From: Pseudothauera rhizosphaerae
GTDB taxonomy: Bacteria; Pseudomonadota; Gammaproteobacteria; Burkholderiales; Rhodocyclaceae
Reading direction: 5' to 3'
Assembly: GCF_004801305.1 (NCBI RefSeq)
Contig: NZ_SSOD01000014.1
Span: 62,001 to 126,000, forward strand
Length of the DNA: 64,000 nucleotides
The position numbers and the translations under genes are program-made. The notes beneath the pieces are model-generated. The model saw nothing but the letters and a program-made list of their open reading frames with translations, did no database searches and was not told the origin of the DNA. Each line of letters starts with the position of its first letter. Within the stretch, counting starts at the first letter, position 1. Shown in pieces: positions 50,097 to 60,653 of this stretch.

Positions 50097-50387
50097 ATGA
50101 AGATTCGTCCCTTGCATGATCGCGTGATCGTCAAGCGTCTGGAAGCCGAACGCAAGACCGCCAGCGGCATCGTGATCCCCGACTCCGCCGGCGAGAAGCC
50201 CGACCAGGGCGAAGTGCTGGCCGTCGGCAACGGCAAGATCCTGGACGACGGCAAGGTGCGCCCGATGGCCGTCAAGGTGGGTGACAAGGTCCTGTTCGGC
50301 AAGTACGCCGGCCAGTCCGTGAAGGTCGAAGGCGAGGAACTGCTCGTCATGCGCGAAGAAGACATCATGGGCGTGGTCGAGGCCTGA
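50097..50387 (+). CDS. groES: Co-chaperonin GroES
   Basis: A 96-aa Gro[22 protein letters not shown] at the start, the mobile loop [16 protein letters not shown] near 20-35 and [16 protein letters not shown] at the end. It caps the GroEL cage. AAGGAG precedes ATG 50097. Frames extending further upstream would cover the CIRCE site and are discarded. Confidence 0.97.
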   Translation: MKIRPLHDRVIVKRLEAERKTASGIVIPDSAGEKPDQGEVLAVGNGKILDDGKVRPMAVKVGDKVLFGKYAGQSVKVEGEELLVMREEDIMGVVEA

Positions 50388-50447
50388 GCCTCCTGCGTTT
50401 CCGTCCGCTTTTTCGTGATTCACACCCAGAAATTCAAGGAGTTCTGA

Positions 50448-52100
<1,653 letters not shown>

Positions 52101-52130
52101 GACCCGTCCGGGCTTCCGCCTGAACGAATC

Positions 52131-52150
52131 GGCCCCGCTTCGGCGGGGTC
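52131..52150 (+). terminator. Possible weak terminator hairpin after groEL
   Basis: GGCCCCGC-TTCG-GCGGGGTC forms a stable UUCG-type stem-loop 30 bp after the groEL stop. The T-tract is poor (GATTGCGTTT), so termination is uncertain. The rest of 52101-52398 contains no gene that I can support. Confidence 0.4.
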
Positions 52151-52398
52151 GATTGCGTTTACGGCCGCCGAGCGGACGGACATGCGCCGCTGCCGCGCCC
52201 ACGGGCACGGAAGCGTGTGATAATCGAACGGCTTTGCGGGGGAGAAGAAAAAGACGGCAGGGAGCGACCTGCTGCAGGAACCGGACGCTCCCCGGAATGA
52301 CCGCCGAAACGGCAGCCATTCCCTAAGACCGAGTAAAGGAGAACAGCGGGTGCCACTCTAGGGGCATGCGCTTACACGTAACTTACATCCTGAATCCA

Positions 52399-53085
52399 AT
52401 GCGCATTCTTCTGGCTGAAGATGACAAGGTTATCGCCGACGGTCTGGTCCGCACCTTGCGCCGCGCCGGCTATGCGGTGGACCACGTCGCCAACGGCACG
52501 GAAGCCGATGCGGCGCTGGTGGCCCAGTTCTACGACCTGCTGATCCTCGACCTCGGCTTGCCCAAGCTGCCCGGCATCGAGGTGCTGAAGCGCCTGCGTG
52601 CGCGCAAGTCGGCCATGCCGGTGCTCATCCTCACCGCCCAGGACGGCGTGGAGGACCGCGTGCGCGGGCTGGACGCGGGGGCCGACGACTACCTGACCAA
52701 GCCCTTTGCGCTCCCCGAACTGGAAGCCCGGGTGCGCGCGTTGACCCGGCGCGGCACGGGCCAGCCGCGCTGCATCGAGGTCGGCAAGCTCAGCTACGAC
52801 CAGGCCGACCGCGTGGTGAAGATCAACGGCCAGGTGGTGGACCTGTCGGCGCGCGAGATCGGCCTGCTGGAAGTGTTCATCCTGCGGGTGGGCCGCCTGG
52901 TCAGCAAGGACCAGCTCGTGGACCACCTGTGCGGCTGGGGCGACGAGGTGTCGAGCAACGCCATCGAGGTCTACGTGCATCGCCTGCGCAAGAAGCTGGA
53001 AGACAGCGGCGTGCGCATCGTGACCGTGCGCGGGCTGGGCTACTGTCTGGAAAACCCGGATGCTGAGCAGGCGGCGAAAGCCTGA
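52399..53085 (+). CDS. OmpR-family response regulator, TctD/QseB-like
   Basis: A 228-aa two-domain regulator. The receiver domain is MRILLAEDDKVIADGLVRTL, with the phospho-acceptor Asp in DLLILDLGLPKLPG near 51 and Lys in DYLTKPFALPELEARVRAL near 101. The C-terminal winged helix has EVYVHRLRKKLEDSGVRI and RGLGYCLE. ATG 52399 begins at the domain, while an in-frame ATG at 52366 would add 11 unusual residues. It overlaps the sensor kinase gene by 26 bp. The signal is unknown; homologues respond to carboxylates or quorum/metal cues. Confidence 0.85.
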   Translation: MRILLAEDDKVIADGLVRTLRRAGYAVDHVANGTEADAALVAQFYDLLILDLGLPKLPGIEVLKRLRARKSAMPVLILTAQDGVEDRVRGLDAGADDYLTKPFALPELEARVRALTRRGTGQPRCIEVGKLSYDQADRVVKINGQVVDLSAREIGLLEVFILRVGRLVSKDQLVDHLCGWGDEVSSNAIEVYVHRLRKKLEDSGVRIVTVRGLGYCLENPDAEQAAKA

Positions 53086-54556
53086 CCGCAAGGCCGGCGT
53101 GGCGAACCGTCCGCCCGGCCAGCCCAACTCCCTGTTCGGCGAGATCCTCGACTGGATGCTCGCGCCACTGCTGTTCCTGTGGCCGATCTCCATCATCGTC
53201 ACCCACAACGTCGCCGACAACATCGCCAACGAGCCCTACGACCGCGCGCTGGCCGAGAGCACCCGCGCGCTGGCGCGCATGGTCGCGCTGGACGACGGCC
53301 GCGTGGTGATCGATTTCCCCGCGCCGCCGCGCGCGCTGTTCCGTGCGGACCAGGACGACACCGTTTATTACCAGGTCGCCGAGCACGGCGGCGAGGTGGT
53401 GGTGGGCGACGGGGAAATCCCCTCCCTGGCGCGACCGGCGCAACTGCTGCCGGACGAAGTGCTGTTCCGCGACGATGTCATTCACGGCGAGGAAGTGCGC
53501 ATCGCCTACCAGTTCGTCGAGGCGCGGGCCGGGGAGGCCGAGCATCTGCTGCTGGTGCAGGTGGCCGAGACGCGCAACAAGCGCACCGCGCTGGCCTCCC
53601 GCGTGGTCACCGGCGTGCTGCTGCCCCAGTTCGCCATCATCCCGCTCGCGGTGGTGCTGGTGTGGGTGGGGCTCACGCGCGGCATCGCGCCGCTCGCCCG
53701 CCTGCAGAGCCTGATCCGCCGCCGCCGCCCCACCGACCTGTCGCCCATCCAGCCCGCCAGCGTGCCCGAGGAGGTGCGCCCGCTCATCGTGGCCTTCAAC
53801 GACATGATGAGCCGGCTGGAGGAAAACCTGCAGGCGCAGCAACGCTTCATCGCCGACGCTGCCCACCAGATGCGCACCCCGCTCACCGGCCTGCGCATGC
53901 AGACCGACCTCGCGCTGCTGGAAACCGACCCCGATCTGCAGCGGGAATCCCTGCGCCAGATCGCCGAGAGCGCCGACCGTGCCAGCCACCTGATCAACCA
54001 GTTGCTGTCCCTCGCGCGCGCCGAGGCGAGTTTCGAGAAGATCTACGCGGTAGAGCGCGTGGACCTGGAGGCCATCGTGCGCGAAGTGGCGCAGGATCTG
54101 TTTCCGCGCGCGCTCGCCAAGAACATCGATCTGGGCGTGGAAGGCACCGGCCGGCCGCTGCCGGTGGAAGGCAATCCGGTGCTGCTGCGGGAGATGATCA
54201 AGAACCTGATGGACAACGCCATCAAGTACACCCCGCGCGGCGGCAGCGTCACCGCCCGCACCCGGCACGCCGGCGCCCCTATCCTCGAAGTGGAGGACAC
54301 CGGCATCGGCATTCCGGAAGCCGACCGGGAGCGCGTCTTCGAGCGCTTCTTCCGCGTGCTCGGCAGCGGCGTGGACGGTTCCGGCCTGGGCCTGCCCATC
54401 GTGCAGGAGATCGCCGAACTGCACCGCGCCACCGTCAGCCTGAACCCGAATCCGGCCGGGCAGGGCACCGTGGCCCAGGTCGTCTTCCCGCGCGGCCACG
54501 TACCCGCACTGCCCCCTCCCGGCCGTGGCGAAGCGGTGCAGGCAGAGGGCGAATAG
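53060..54556 (+). CDS. Sensor histidine kinase, TctE-like
   Basis: A 498-aa membrane kinase. TM1 is near 32-50 (MLAPLLFLWPISIIVTHNV). A periplasmic 2CSK_N-like sensor of about 120 residues follows, and TM2 is near 183-203 (VTGVLLPQFAIIPLAVVLV). HAMP comes next, then the phospho-acceptor His in FIADAAHQMRTPLTGLRMQT near 270 and ATP-binding N, G1 and G2 boxes (NLMDNAIKYTP near 385; VEDTGIGIP near 413; GSGLGLPIVQEI near 440). It pairs with the regulator upstream. The TctE-type sensor suggests a tricarboxylate or similar organic ligand, but no transporter is adjacent to confirm this. Confidence 0.87.
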   Translation: MLSRRRKPDRKAGVANRPPGQPNSLFGEILDWMLAPLLFLWPISIIVTHNVADNIANEPYDRALAESTRALARMVALDDGRVVIDFPAPPRALFRADQDDTVYYQVAEHGGEVVVGDGEIPSLARPAQLLPDEVLFRDDVIHGEEVRIAYQFVEARAGEAEHLLLVQVAETRNKRTALASRVVTGVLLPQFAIIPLAVVLVWVGLTRGIAPLARLQSLIRRRRPTDLSPIQPASVPEEVRPLIVAFNDMMSRLEENLQAQQRFIADAAHQMRTPLTGLRMQTDLALLETDPDLQRESLRQIAESADRASHLINQLLSLARAEASFEKIYAVERVDLEAIVREVAQDLFPRALAKNIDLGVEGTGRPLPVEGNPVLLREMIKNLMDNAIKYTPRGGSVTARTRHAGAPILEVEDTGIGIPEADRERVFERFFRVLGSGVDGSGLGLPIVQEIAELHRATVSLNPNPAGQGTVAQVVFPRGHVPALPPPGRGEAVQAEGE

Positions 54557-54582
54557 GCCATCCGGCGCGGCGGTGCGGAGGT

Positions 54583-54612
54583 GTTTGACTGCGCTGCGGC
54601 ATCCGCTATAAT
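54583..54612 (+). promoter_or_regulatory. Promoter of tRNA-Phe
   Basis: TTGACT (54583-54588), 18-nt spacer, TATAAT (54607-54612), 17 bp before the tRNA. Confidence 0.8.
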
Positions 54613-54628
54613 GCGCGCTCTTCGCTTT

Positions 54629-54704
54629 GGCCAGGTAGCTCAGTTGGTAGAGCAGCGGATTGAAAATCCGCGTGTCGGCGGTTCGATTCCGTCCCTGGCC
54701 ACCA
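54629..54704 (+). tRNA. tRNA-Phe (anticodon GAA)
   Basis: A 76-nt cloverleaf with acceptor GGCCAGG/CCTGGCC, D-loop AGCTCAGTTGGTAGAGC, anticodon loop TTGAAAA, T-loop GTTCGATTC, and an encoded CCA end. Confidence 0.97.
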
Positions 54705-54716
54705 TGGAACACCCGT

Positions 54717-54751
54717 GCACTTGGCCCGCTTCATGCGGGCCAAGTGCTTTT
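54717..54751 (+). terminator. Intrinsic terminator after tRNA-Phe
   Basis: GCACTTGGCCCGC pairs perfectly with GCGGGCCAAGTGC around a TTCAT loop and is followed by TTTT. It also lies at the 3' end of the convergent lipase-like gene and could serve both strands. Confidence 0.85.
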
Positions 54752-54763
54752 CTGCGTCCGCAT

Positions 54764-56017
54764 TCAGCGGACCGGTGGCGGGCAGTCGTCCGGGGCGGGA
54801 CGGCCGGCGAAACGGTCGCCGATCCAGCGTGCCGCGAGCGGTGCGGCCTCGCGGGCGATGAAGCGGTGATCGACGCCCGGCAGCGTGACCATGCGCACCC
54901 AGCTGCCGGCGGCGCACAGGCGGGACATGTAGGCCGCCGTCAGTGCCGGCGCGATGGTCGTGTCGGCTTCGCCCTGGGCAAGGAACACCGGGATGGCGGG
55001 CGGCAGCGCCCCCGGGGTGTTGGCCGTCACGAACGGGCCCCACGGGGGAATGGCCGCGATGTCCTGCAGGATGGTGAAGCTGAGGTCGGGATCGGGTTCC
55101 AGCACCGGCTGCTCGGCGCCGGACCAGGGCGGCGGGATGCAGGTGGCGGCGAGCCGTTCCACGTGGGGGATGTCGGCCTCGGGCACCATGTCGGCGAGGG
55201 AGGCGCCCAGCACCCGGGACCAGGAGTGCAGCAGCATCGCCACCATGCTGGCGTTCATCGTGGTGCCCGGCACGGTATGCAGCAGGGCGCGCAGCCGCGT
55301 CGCCGGTGCGGCCACGGCGACCCCCTGCAATTGCAGTTCGGGCGCGTAGTCTTGCGCCAGCGCGGCGGCGAACAGGGAGGCGTGGCCGCCCTGGGAGTGG
55401 CCCCAGACGACGAAGCGCGTGCCCGCCTGGGCCGGGGCGAAGGCATGGGCCGCGCGCACCGCGTCGAGCACGGCGCGGCCCTCGCTGGCGCCCGTCAGGT
55501 AGGGATGGGGGCCGGGTGTGCCGAGGCCGGGGTAGTCGGTCGCCACCACCGCGTAGCCGCGTGCGATCAAATCGGCGAGGCCCTGTATCGTCTTCGGCAC
55601 GTCGGGCGACAGGGACGGCGCGCAGCGCCGCACGACGCCGCTGGTGGGATGGTCCCAGGCGACGACGGGCCGGCCGCCCGCGGGGGCGGGCGCCGCCGGC
55701 ACGACCAGGACGGCCGACACGGCGATCGGCCGATCTCGTGGATCGGTCGAGCGGTAAAGCAGGCGATAGGCCGTTCCCTCCGGAACGACCAGGCCGGGCA
55801 GGGCCTCGTGGCGGATGATCGAACCCGGCGGGCCGGCGAGTTCGGCGGGCGCGGGCGTGTAGAAAGCGGGCAGTTCACCGCTGCGGCCGGCGCCTCCGCC
55901 CGCGCCGGCGCAGGCCGCGAGCAGCAGGGCCTGGGCGGCAAGCCATCCTTGGGTGGCGCGTCGAAGGCGGCTTTGTGATTGCGCGCCGGCGGCATGCCGG
56001 GGCCTGGGCGGATTCAT
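54764..56017 (-). CDS. Secreted lipase-like alpha/beta-hydrolase (lipoprotein)
   Basis: A 417-aa protein of the secretory-lipase (LIP) type. The N-terminus is an export signal ending in a lipobox-like LLLAACAG near 32-39, so it is probably lipid-anchored. The catalytic triad candidates are Ser in WGHSQGGHASLF near 195, Asp in QGEADTTIAPAL near 358 and His in LPGVDHRFIA near 387. An upstream segment reads DHPTSGVVRRCAPS, typical of this family. Substrate is unknown (ester or lipid). Convergent with tRNA-Phe and divergent from the eut operon. Confidence 0.82.
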   Translation of the reverse strand: MNPPRPRHAAGAQSQSRLRRATQGWLAAQALLLAACAGAGGGAGRSGELPAFYTPAPAELAGPPGSIIRHEALPGLVVPEGTAYRLLYRSTDPRDRPIAVSAVLVVPAAPAPAGGRPVVAWDHPTSGVVRRCAPSLSPDVPKTIQGLADLIARGYAVVATDYPGLGTPGPHPYLTGASEGRAVLDAVRAAHAFAPAQAGTRFVVWGHSQGGHASLFAAALAQDYAPELQLQGVAVAAPATRLRALLHTVPGTTMNASMVAMLLHSWSRVLGASLADMVPEADIPHVERLAATCIPPPWSGAEQPVLEPDPDLSFTILQDIAAIPPWGPFVTANTPGALPPAIPVFLAQGEADTTIAPALTAAYMSRLCAAGSWVRMVTLPGVDHRFIAREAAPLAARWIGDRFAGRPAPDDCPPPVR

Positions 56018-56078
56018 TTTTCGTTCTTTCCCGTGCGGGCGTCTACAGTATCCGGATGGGGGTGTCGGCTTGAGTATA

Positions 56079-56100
56079 GGCAGGCTGCGCCAAGCCTGCC
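56079..56100. promoter_or_regulatory. Inverted repeat upstream of the eut operon
   Basis: GGCAGGCT and AGCCTGCC separated by six bases, perfect 8-bp arms, between the divergent lipase and eutS genes. It could be an operator for an unseen eut regulator or an RNA hairpin. Confidence 0.35.
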
Positions 56101-56114
56101 GCGGCCTGTCCGCG

Positions 56115-56143
56115 TTGCTTCTTTCGGCCGATAGGAATACTGT
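56115..56143 (+). promoter_or_regulatory. Weak candidate promoter of the eut operon
   Basis: TTGCTT (56115-56120), 17-nt spacer, TACTGT (56138-56143), about 100 bp before eutS. The weak boxes suggest activator dependence, as in enterobacterial eut operons. No sigma-54 motif was found here. Confidence 0.3.
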
Positions 56144-56244
56144 ACGGACATACGGGGCAAGCCATCGCCAGCCCCGTTCCGCTCTCGGAGCAGCGCATAA
56201 GGCAGTACCGGTAGAGCCATCTTCGCACTCGGGTGTTGAAGGTC

Positions 56245-56601
56245 ATGGACTCAGGATACGGAGCTGAAAAAAAAGAGCGCATCATCCAGGAGTTCGTACC
56301 TGGAAAACAGGTCACCCTGGCCCACCTGATCGCGCATCCGGCCGACGATCTGTCGAAGAAGATCGGCGTGCCCGGTGCCGAAGCGATCGGGATCATGACG
56401 CTCACGCCCGGCGAGACCGCGATGATCGCTGGCGACATCGCCACCAAGGCCGCCAGTGTCCAGATCGGTTTCCTGGACCGCTTCAGCGGCGCGCTGGTCA
56501 TCTACGGTTCGGTCGGTTCGGTCGAGGAAGCGCTGGCCCAGGTCGTCGCTACCCTCGAACGTCTGCTGGGGTACACGGTATGTCGGACCACACGGACCTG
56601 A
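56245..56601 (+). CDS. eutS: Microcompartment shell protein EutS
   Basis: A 118-aa circularly permuted BMC-domain protein. The sequence [20 protein letters not shown] near 10-29 and [20 protein letters not shown] near 79-98 match EutS closely as I know it, so it forms hexameric shell tiles of the ethanolamine compartment. ATG 56245 is chosen; GTG 56233 would add four residues. The N-terminus is slightly longer than in E. coli and contains an A8 tract (56267-56274). The 3' end overlaps eutP by 22 bp. Confidence 0.93.
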   Translation: MDSGYGAEKKERIIQEFVPGKQVTLAHLIAHPADDLSKKIGVPGAEAIGIMTLTPGETAMIAGDIATKAASVQIGFLDRFSGALVIYGSVGSVEEALAQVVATLERLLGYTVCRTTRT

Positions 56602-57092
56602 TCATCGACCGTGCCCATGCCTTCATGCTGATCGGCCCGATCGGCGCGGGCAAGACGACGCTGTTCAACGCGCTCTTCGGGCGCCCCGGCGAGGCGCGCA
56701 AGACCCAGGCGGTGGAATACGAGGCCGATCTGGGCGTCGACACGCCGGGAGAGTTCTTCGACCACCCGCGCCTGCACCACGCCCTGATCTGTACCGCCGC
56801 GGACGTGGGCACCCTCGTCTATGTGCAGGGCGCCGACGATTTCGACTGTCGCATGCCGCCGGGCCTCATGGAGGTCTACGGGCACAAGCGCCTGATTGCC
56901 GTCATCACCAAGATCGACCTGCCCACGGCCGACGCGGACCGCGTCGAGGCCCTGCTGCGCGTGCGCGGCATCGCCGGACCTGTGTTCCGCGTCTCGGTCG
57001 CCCAGCCTTCAACCCTCGAACCGCTCCGCGCCGCCCTGGCCACCGGCCGGCGGGCGGCGGGCCGGACCAGGACGCACGAGGCCCATCCATGA
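56580..57092 (+). CDS. eutP: EutP, P-loop GTPase/acetate-kinase-like protein of the eut system
   Basis: A 170-aa Ras-like P-loop protein. It has Walker [19 protein letters not shown] near 17-34, then [20 protein letters not shown] near 41-60 and the base-recognition motif [15 protein letters not shown] near 107-121. EutP/PduV-type proteins are associated with the shell; acetate kinase activity has been reported for EutP. The stop overlaps eutQ (ATGA). Confidence 0.9.
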   Translation: MSDHTDLIIDRAHAFMLIGPIGAGKTTLFNALFGRPGEARKTQAVEYEADLGVDTPGEFFDHPRLHHALICTAADVGTLVYVQGADDFDCRMPPGLMEVYGHKRLIAVITKIDLPTADADRVEALLRVRGIAGPVFRVSVAQPSTLEPLRAALATGRRAAGRTRTHEAHP

Positions 57093-57814
57093 AACAACTG
57101 ATCAGCGCGGACACGGTCCGCCAGGAACACGCCGCCGGCCGGCAACGCATCGAAGCCGTGCTGCCGCAGACCATCGTCACCGCCGAAGCGCGGGCGACGG
57201 CGGAAAAGCTGGGGGTGGTCATCGAGGAAAGCGTCGTGCCGCAGGTCGGCGCCCCGGCCCCGGCGGGAAGCGGCGCACGCACGCCGGCAGCGAAGCCGGG
57301 CTCCGACGACGTCGCCGCCATACGCGCCGCCATCCTCGCCAAGCTGCCGCCCGGAACGGTCTCCGACGCCGTGGTGGACCAGTTGATCCGCAAGGCGGTC
57401 GACGAGCAGTTCGCGGCACCGGCCGCCTCGGCTGCAGGGCAGGGCGGGTTCACGGCCCAGACCATCGCCGACGGCATCAAGCACGTGGATGCCGCATCGG
57501 TGCGCTTCGGGCGCTTCGAAGGCGCCGGCGCGGGCAGCCAGGTCGGCCTCACGGACGTGGTGACCTCCGCCGACAGCAGTCCCATGGCCGCCGGCTACAT
57601 GACCTGGAGCAAGTGTTTCTTCCCCTGGACGCTGAACTACGACGAGATCGACGTCGTCCTGGAGGGCGAACTGCACATCCGCAGCGCAGGCAGCACGGTG
57701 GTGGGCCGGCCGGGGGACGTGATCTTCATCCCGCGCGGCTCGGCCATCGAGTTCGGCACGCCGAGCAGCGTGCGCTTCCTCTACGTCACCTACCCCGCGG
57801 ACTGGCAGGGATAG
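57089..57814 (+). CDS. eutQ: EutQ cupin-domain protein
   Basis: A 241-aa protein with the EutQ layout. A helical N-terminus ([20 protein letters not shown]) is followed by a variable linker. The C-terminal cupin has YMTWSKCFFPWTLNYDEIDV near 169-188 and a VLEGELHIRS...GRPGDVIFIPRGS barrel. EutQ is needed for shell assembly and has acetate-kinase-like activity in Salmonella. It is coupled to eutP and is 22 bp before eutT. Confidence 0.9.
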   Translation: MKQLISADTVRQEHAAGRQRIEAVLPQTIVTAEARATAEKLGVVIEESVVPQVGAPAPAGSGARTPAAKPGSDDVAAIRAAILAKLPPGTVSDAVVDQLIRKAVDEQFAAPAASAAGQGGFTAQTIADGIKHVDAASVRFGRFEGAGAGSQVGLTDVVTSADSSPMAAGYMTWSKCFFPWTLNYDEIDVVLEGELHIRSAGSTVVGRPGDVIFIPRGSAIEFGTPSSVRFLYVTYPADWQG

Positions 57815-57836
57815 GCGACGAACGGAGCCGGCCGCC

Positions 57837-58682
57837 ATGAGCGCCTTCATCACCGAAACCTGGCTGCGCGAGCACTTCAGCCTCGCGCCCGGGACCGAGG
57901 TGCACCTCCCGGCCGAAGGGCGCCTGACGCCCGCCGCCCATGCGCTGCTGGCCGAGCGCCACGTCGCCGTGAGATATGTGGACGCGGCGGGGCGCAACTA
58001 CGTGGAACCGGCGGAGGCCGGCGGCGCGCAGGCCGCAGCCGGCGAGCCCGCCCGCGTGCAGGTGCACCCGCTCACCGGCCGCAGCGGCAGGCAGCCCGCC
58101 GCGTGTGCCCTGTGCGGACAGGAGGTGGCCCGCAAGCCGGAGGCCATGACCCACCTGGACGAGCGCCGCCTGGTGGCCAAGAACGACCCCCGCCTGCGCC
58201 TGCGCGGCGCGCTGGACACGGCCATCGCCTGGGCGGTGTGGGTGCAGGCCGAGCTTCCGCCGGAAGAGCGCGACACCACGCTGGGCCACTGGCTCGCCGA
58301 CGTGCGCTCCTGCCTGGGCAACGTGCTGCGCGGCGAAGTCACTGGCGAACCGGTGTCGGAACTGCGCATGGGGGAACTGGACGACGAGGCCATCCACCGC
58401 GTGTCCCACGATCCGCTGCGCTACTTCGGCCACGACCACCTGGTGCCGGATGCGGCGCAGGGCGTCACCGTGGCGCGGCTGAACCTGCTGCGGGCGCAGA
58501 TCCGTGCTGCGGAGCTGGCCGCCGCCGAGCTCTACATCGACCGGGACTACGCCGTGGCCCGGCCGGACATCCTGCAGGCGCTGAACCGCCTGAGCAGTGC
58601 CGTCTACGTATTGATGCTGCTGGCCCGCGTCGCTGCGCTCGGGCAGGCGGCCGATCTCGGGAAGCCCGTCACATGGACCTGA
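57837..58682 (+). CDS. eutT: EutT corrinoid adenosyltransferase
   Basis: A 281-aa protein of the EutT family. It shows [14 protein letters not shown] at the start and a metal-binding [20 protein letters not shown] near 94-113 (EutT enzymes have a Cys-rich Fe/Zn site). The adenosyltransferase core has [20 protein letters not shown] near 120-139 and FGHDHLVPD near 200. It makes adenosylcobalamin, the cofactor of ethanolamine ammonia-lyase. The enterobacterial C-C-x2-C cluster appears reduced to one C-x2-C here. The 3' end overlaps eutD by 10 bp. Confidence 0.9.
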   Translation: MSAFITETWLREHFSLAPGTEVHLPAEGRLTPAAHALLAERHVAVRYVDAAGRNYVEPAEAGGAQAAAGEPARVQVHPLTGRSGRQPAACALCGQEVARKPEAMTHLDERRLVAKNDPRLRLRGALDTAIAWAVWVQAELPPEERDTTLGHWLADVRSCLGNVLRGEVTGEPVSELRMGELDDEAIHRVSHDPLRYFGHDHLVPDAAQGVTVARLNLLRAQIRAAELAAAELYIDRDYAVARPDILQALNRLSSAVYVLMLLARVAALGQAADLGKPVTWT

Positions 58683-59779
58683 TCCGCGCCTGCGCCGACT
58701 GGTGCCGCCAGCATCCGGGCCGCGTCGTCTTCCCGGACGCGCTCGACGCCCGCGCCATCCAGGCCGCCAACAGCCTCGCCCAGCGCGGGCTGGCGCTGCC
58801 GGTGCTGCTGGGCAATCCCTTCGAGGTGCGCGCCCTGTGCCGCCGGCACGGCCTGGCCACGGGCGGCATTCCGGTAATCGATCCGGCGTGTTCCACGATG
58901 CTCGACCGCTACGCCGACCTGCTGGAAGCACCCATCGCGGAGAAGCAGCTCACCCGCGCGCAGATCCGTGAGCGTCTCACCGATCCCCTGTGGTTCGGCG
59001 CCATGATGGTGATGGCCGGCGATGCCGACTACTGCGTGGCCGGCAACATCTCCTCCACCTCGGCGGTGATCCGCGCCGCGCTGAACGTGATCGGCCTGGA
59101 AGAGGGCAACCGCACGGTGTCGAGCATCTTCTTCATGATCGCCCCGGATGGCGGCCGCGTCCTCGGTTTCGCCGACTGCGGCGTGGTGCCGGACCCCACC
59201 CCGGAACAACTCGCCGACATCGCCCTGAGCGCGGCGGCGAGCTACCGCAATGTCACCGGAACCGAGCCCAGGGTGGCCCTGCTGTCCTTCTCCAGCCACG
59301 GCAGTGCGAAGCATCCGGCGGTGGAAAAGGTGCAGGAGGCGGTGCGCCGGGTGCGCGAGCGCGCTCCGCAACTGCGCGTGGACGGCGAACTGCAGTTCGA
59401 CGCCGCCTACGTGCCCTCCGTGGCGCTGCGCAAGGTGCCGGACAGCCCGCTGGCCGGCGAGGCCAACGTGTTCATCTTCCCCTCGCTGAACGCCGGCAAC
59501 ATCGGCTACAAGATCGCCGAGCGCCTCGGCCACTACACCGCGCTGGGCCCCATGCTGCAGGGCCTGCGCCGGTCCATGCACGACCTGTCGCGCGGCTGCA
59601 GCGTGGGCGACATCATCGACGTTTCCCTGCTCGCCATGAAGATGGCGAGCCCCGATGGCTCCGGCAAGCTGCAACCGCCGGTTTATTCAACGGCCCTTTC
59701 CCGCAGTGCGGATCGTCCCTCCCAAGCGGTTCCACCGCTGGCGGGCGGACTCGTGCCCGCCCTGCGCCCATTGTCGTAA
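58673..59779 (+). CDS. eutD: EutD phosphate acetyltransferase with C-terminal extension
   Basis: A 368-aa PTA of the EutD type. It has [20 protein letters not shown] near 16-35, [17 protein letters not shown] near 125, [20 protein letters not shown] near 205 and [20 protein letters not shown] near 264. It converts acetyl-CoA to acetyl phosphate, recycling CoA in the compartment. The catalytic domain ends near 325 ([12 protein letters not shown]). A further 40 or so Ser/Pro/Ala-rich residues follow that I do not recognise from other EutD proteins. Confidence 0.9.
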   Translation: MDLIRACADWCRQHPGRVVFPDALDARAIQAANSLAQRGLALPVLLGNPFEVRALCRRHGLATGGIPVIDPACSTMLDRYADLLEAPIAEKQLTRAQIRERLTDPLWFGAMMVMAGDADYCVAGNISSTSAVIRAALNVIGLEEGNRTVSSIFFMIAPDGGRVLGFADCGVVPDPTPEQLADIALSAAASYRNVTGTEPRVALLSFSSHGSAKHPAVEKVQEAVRRVRERAPQLRVDGELQFDAAYVPSVALRKVPDSPLAGEANVFIFPSLNAGNIGYKIAERLGHYTALGPMLQGLRRSMHDLSRGCSVGDIIDVSLLAMKMASPDGSGKLQPPVYSTALSRSADRPSQAVPPLAGGLVPALRPLS

Positions 59780-59800
59780 AACACCCAGGAGGCAAGCAAA

Positions 59801-60091
59801 ATGGAAGCACTCGGCATGATCGAAACCAAAGGCCTGGTCGCGCTGATCGAAGCGTCGGACGCCATGGTCAAGGCAGCCCGCGTCAAGCTGGTGGGCTACA
59901 AGCAGATCGGCGGCGGTCTGGTGACCGCCATGGTGCGTGGCGACGTGGCCGCCTGCAAGGCCGCCACCGATGCCGGCGCCGCCGCGGCGCAACGTATCGG
60001 TGAACTGGTGTCGGTGCACGTGATTCCGCGCCCCCACGCCGATCTGGAAGAGCTGTTCCCGATCAAGATGACCGGCACGCTGGACGACTGA
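59801..60091 (+). CDS. eutM: Major microcompartment shell protein EutM
   Basis: A 96-aa BMC-A hexamer subunit: [20 protein letters not shown] at the start, [20 protein letters not shown] near 27-46, [20 protein letters not shown] near 57-76. The pore-lining KQIGGG loop is intact. It is expected to be the most abundant shell tile. A strong AGGAGG site precedes the ATG, and a very stable hairpin follows the stop. Confidence 0.95.
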   Translation: MEALGMIETKGLVALIEASDAMVKAARVKLVGYKQIGGGLVTAMVRGDVAACKAATDAGAAAAQRIGELVSVHVIPRPHADLEELFPIKMTGTLDD

Positions 60092-60100
60092 TCGGGCGCG

Positions 60101-60120
60101 GGGGCGGCCCGCGCCGCCCC
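60101..60120 (+). other. Stable RNA hairpin just after eutM
   Basis: GGGGCGGC and GCCGCCCC with a 4-nt loop, 9 bp after the eutM stop, with no T-run. It is the first structure in the 211-bp eutM-eutN gap; a 16-bp perfect palindrome CGGCCGCATGCGGCCG lies at 60235-60250. Probably protects or processes the mRNA so that eutM is made in excess. No gene is seen in the gap. Confidence 0.5.
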
Positions 60121-60302
60121 GGTCCGCGGACGCATCTCCCGGCGCGTGTGCCCTCGCGGGCGAACGCACGGGCGGAACGTCGGCCAGCGGGAACAGCCGT
60201 GAGGACGAAGGGCGAAGCACTGTCGTTCCGCGCACGGCCGCATGCGGCCGGCGGGAGCGTTCGGCCTGCCGTCCGGGCGCAATCACTGAAACGAGGTAGG
60301 AA

Positions 60303-60587
60303 ATGCAACTCGCAGTCGTCGTCGGGCAAGTGGTATCGACGGTCAAGTGTTCCGGCTTCCAGGGCGACCGCCTGCTGCTGGTGGACTTCATCGATGAGGA
60401 CGGCAAGCCGCAGGGCATACGCCACGTGGCGGCCGACGGCATCGGTGCCGGCACCGGCGAATGGGTGCTCATCGTGCAGGGCAGCTCGGCGCGCAAGACC
60501 CTGAGCGACGAGGTGCCGGTGGACATGAGCGTGGTCGGCATCGTCGACGAAGTCGTGGTCGGCGAGCGCGTCACGTACCACAAGTAG
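60303..60587 (+). CDS. eutN: Microcompartment vertex protein EutN
   Basis: A 94-aa BMC-P (pentamer) protein: MQLAVVVGQVVSTVKCSGFQ at the start, LVDFIDEDGKPQGIRHVAAD near 26-45, GAGTGEWVLIVQGSSARKTL near 48-67. It caps the vertices of the shell. The start follows a GAGGTAGGAA site. Confidence 0.94.
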   Translation: MQLAVVVGQVVSTVKCSGFQGDRLLLVDFIDEDGKPQGIRHVAADGIGAGTGEWVLIVQGSSARKTLSDEVPVDMSVVGIVDEVVVGERVTYHK

Positions 60588-60653
60588 TCCGCCGCGGCTC
60601 CCGGCGTGCGGCAGGGTGCCGCCGCCGACCGCCCCGGAGGACGGGAGAAGATC

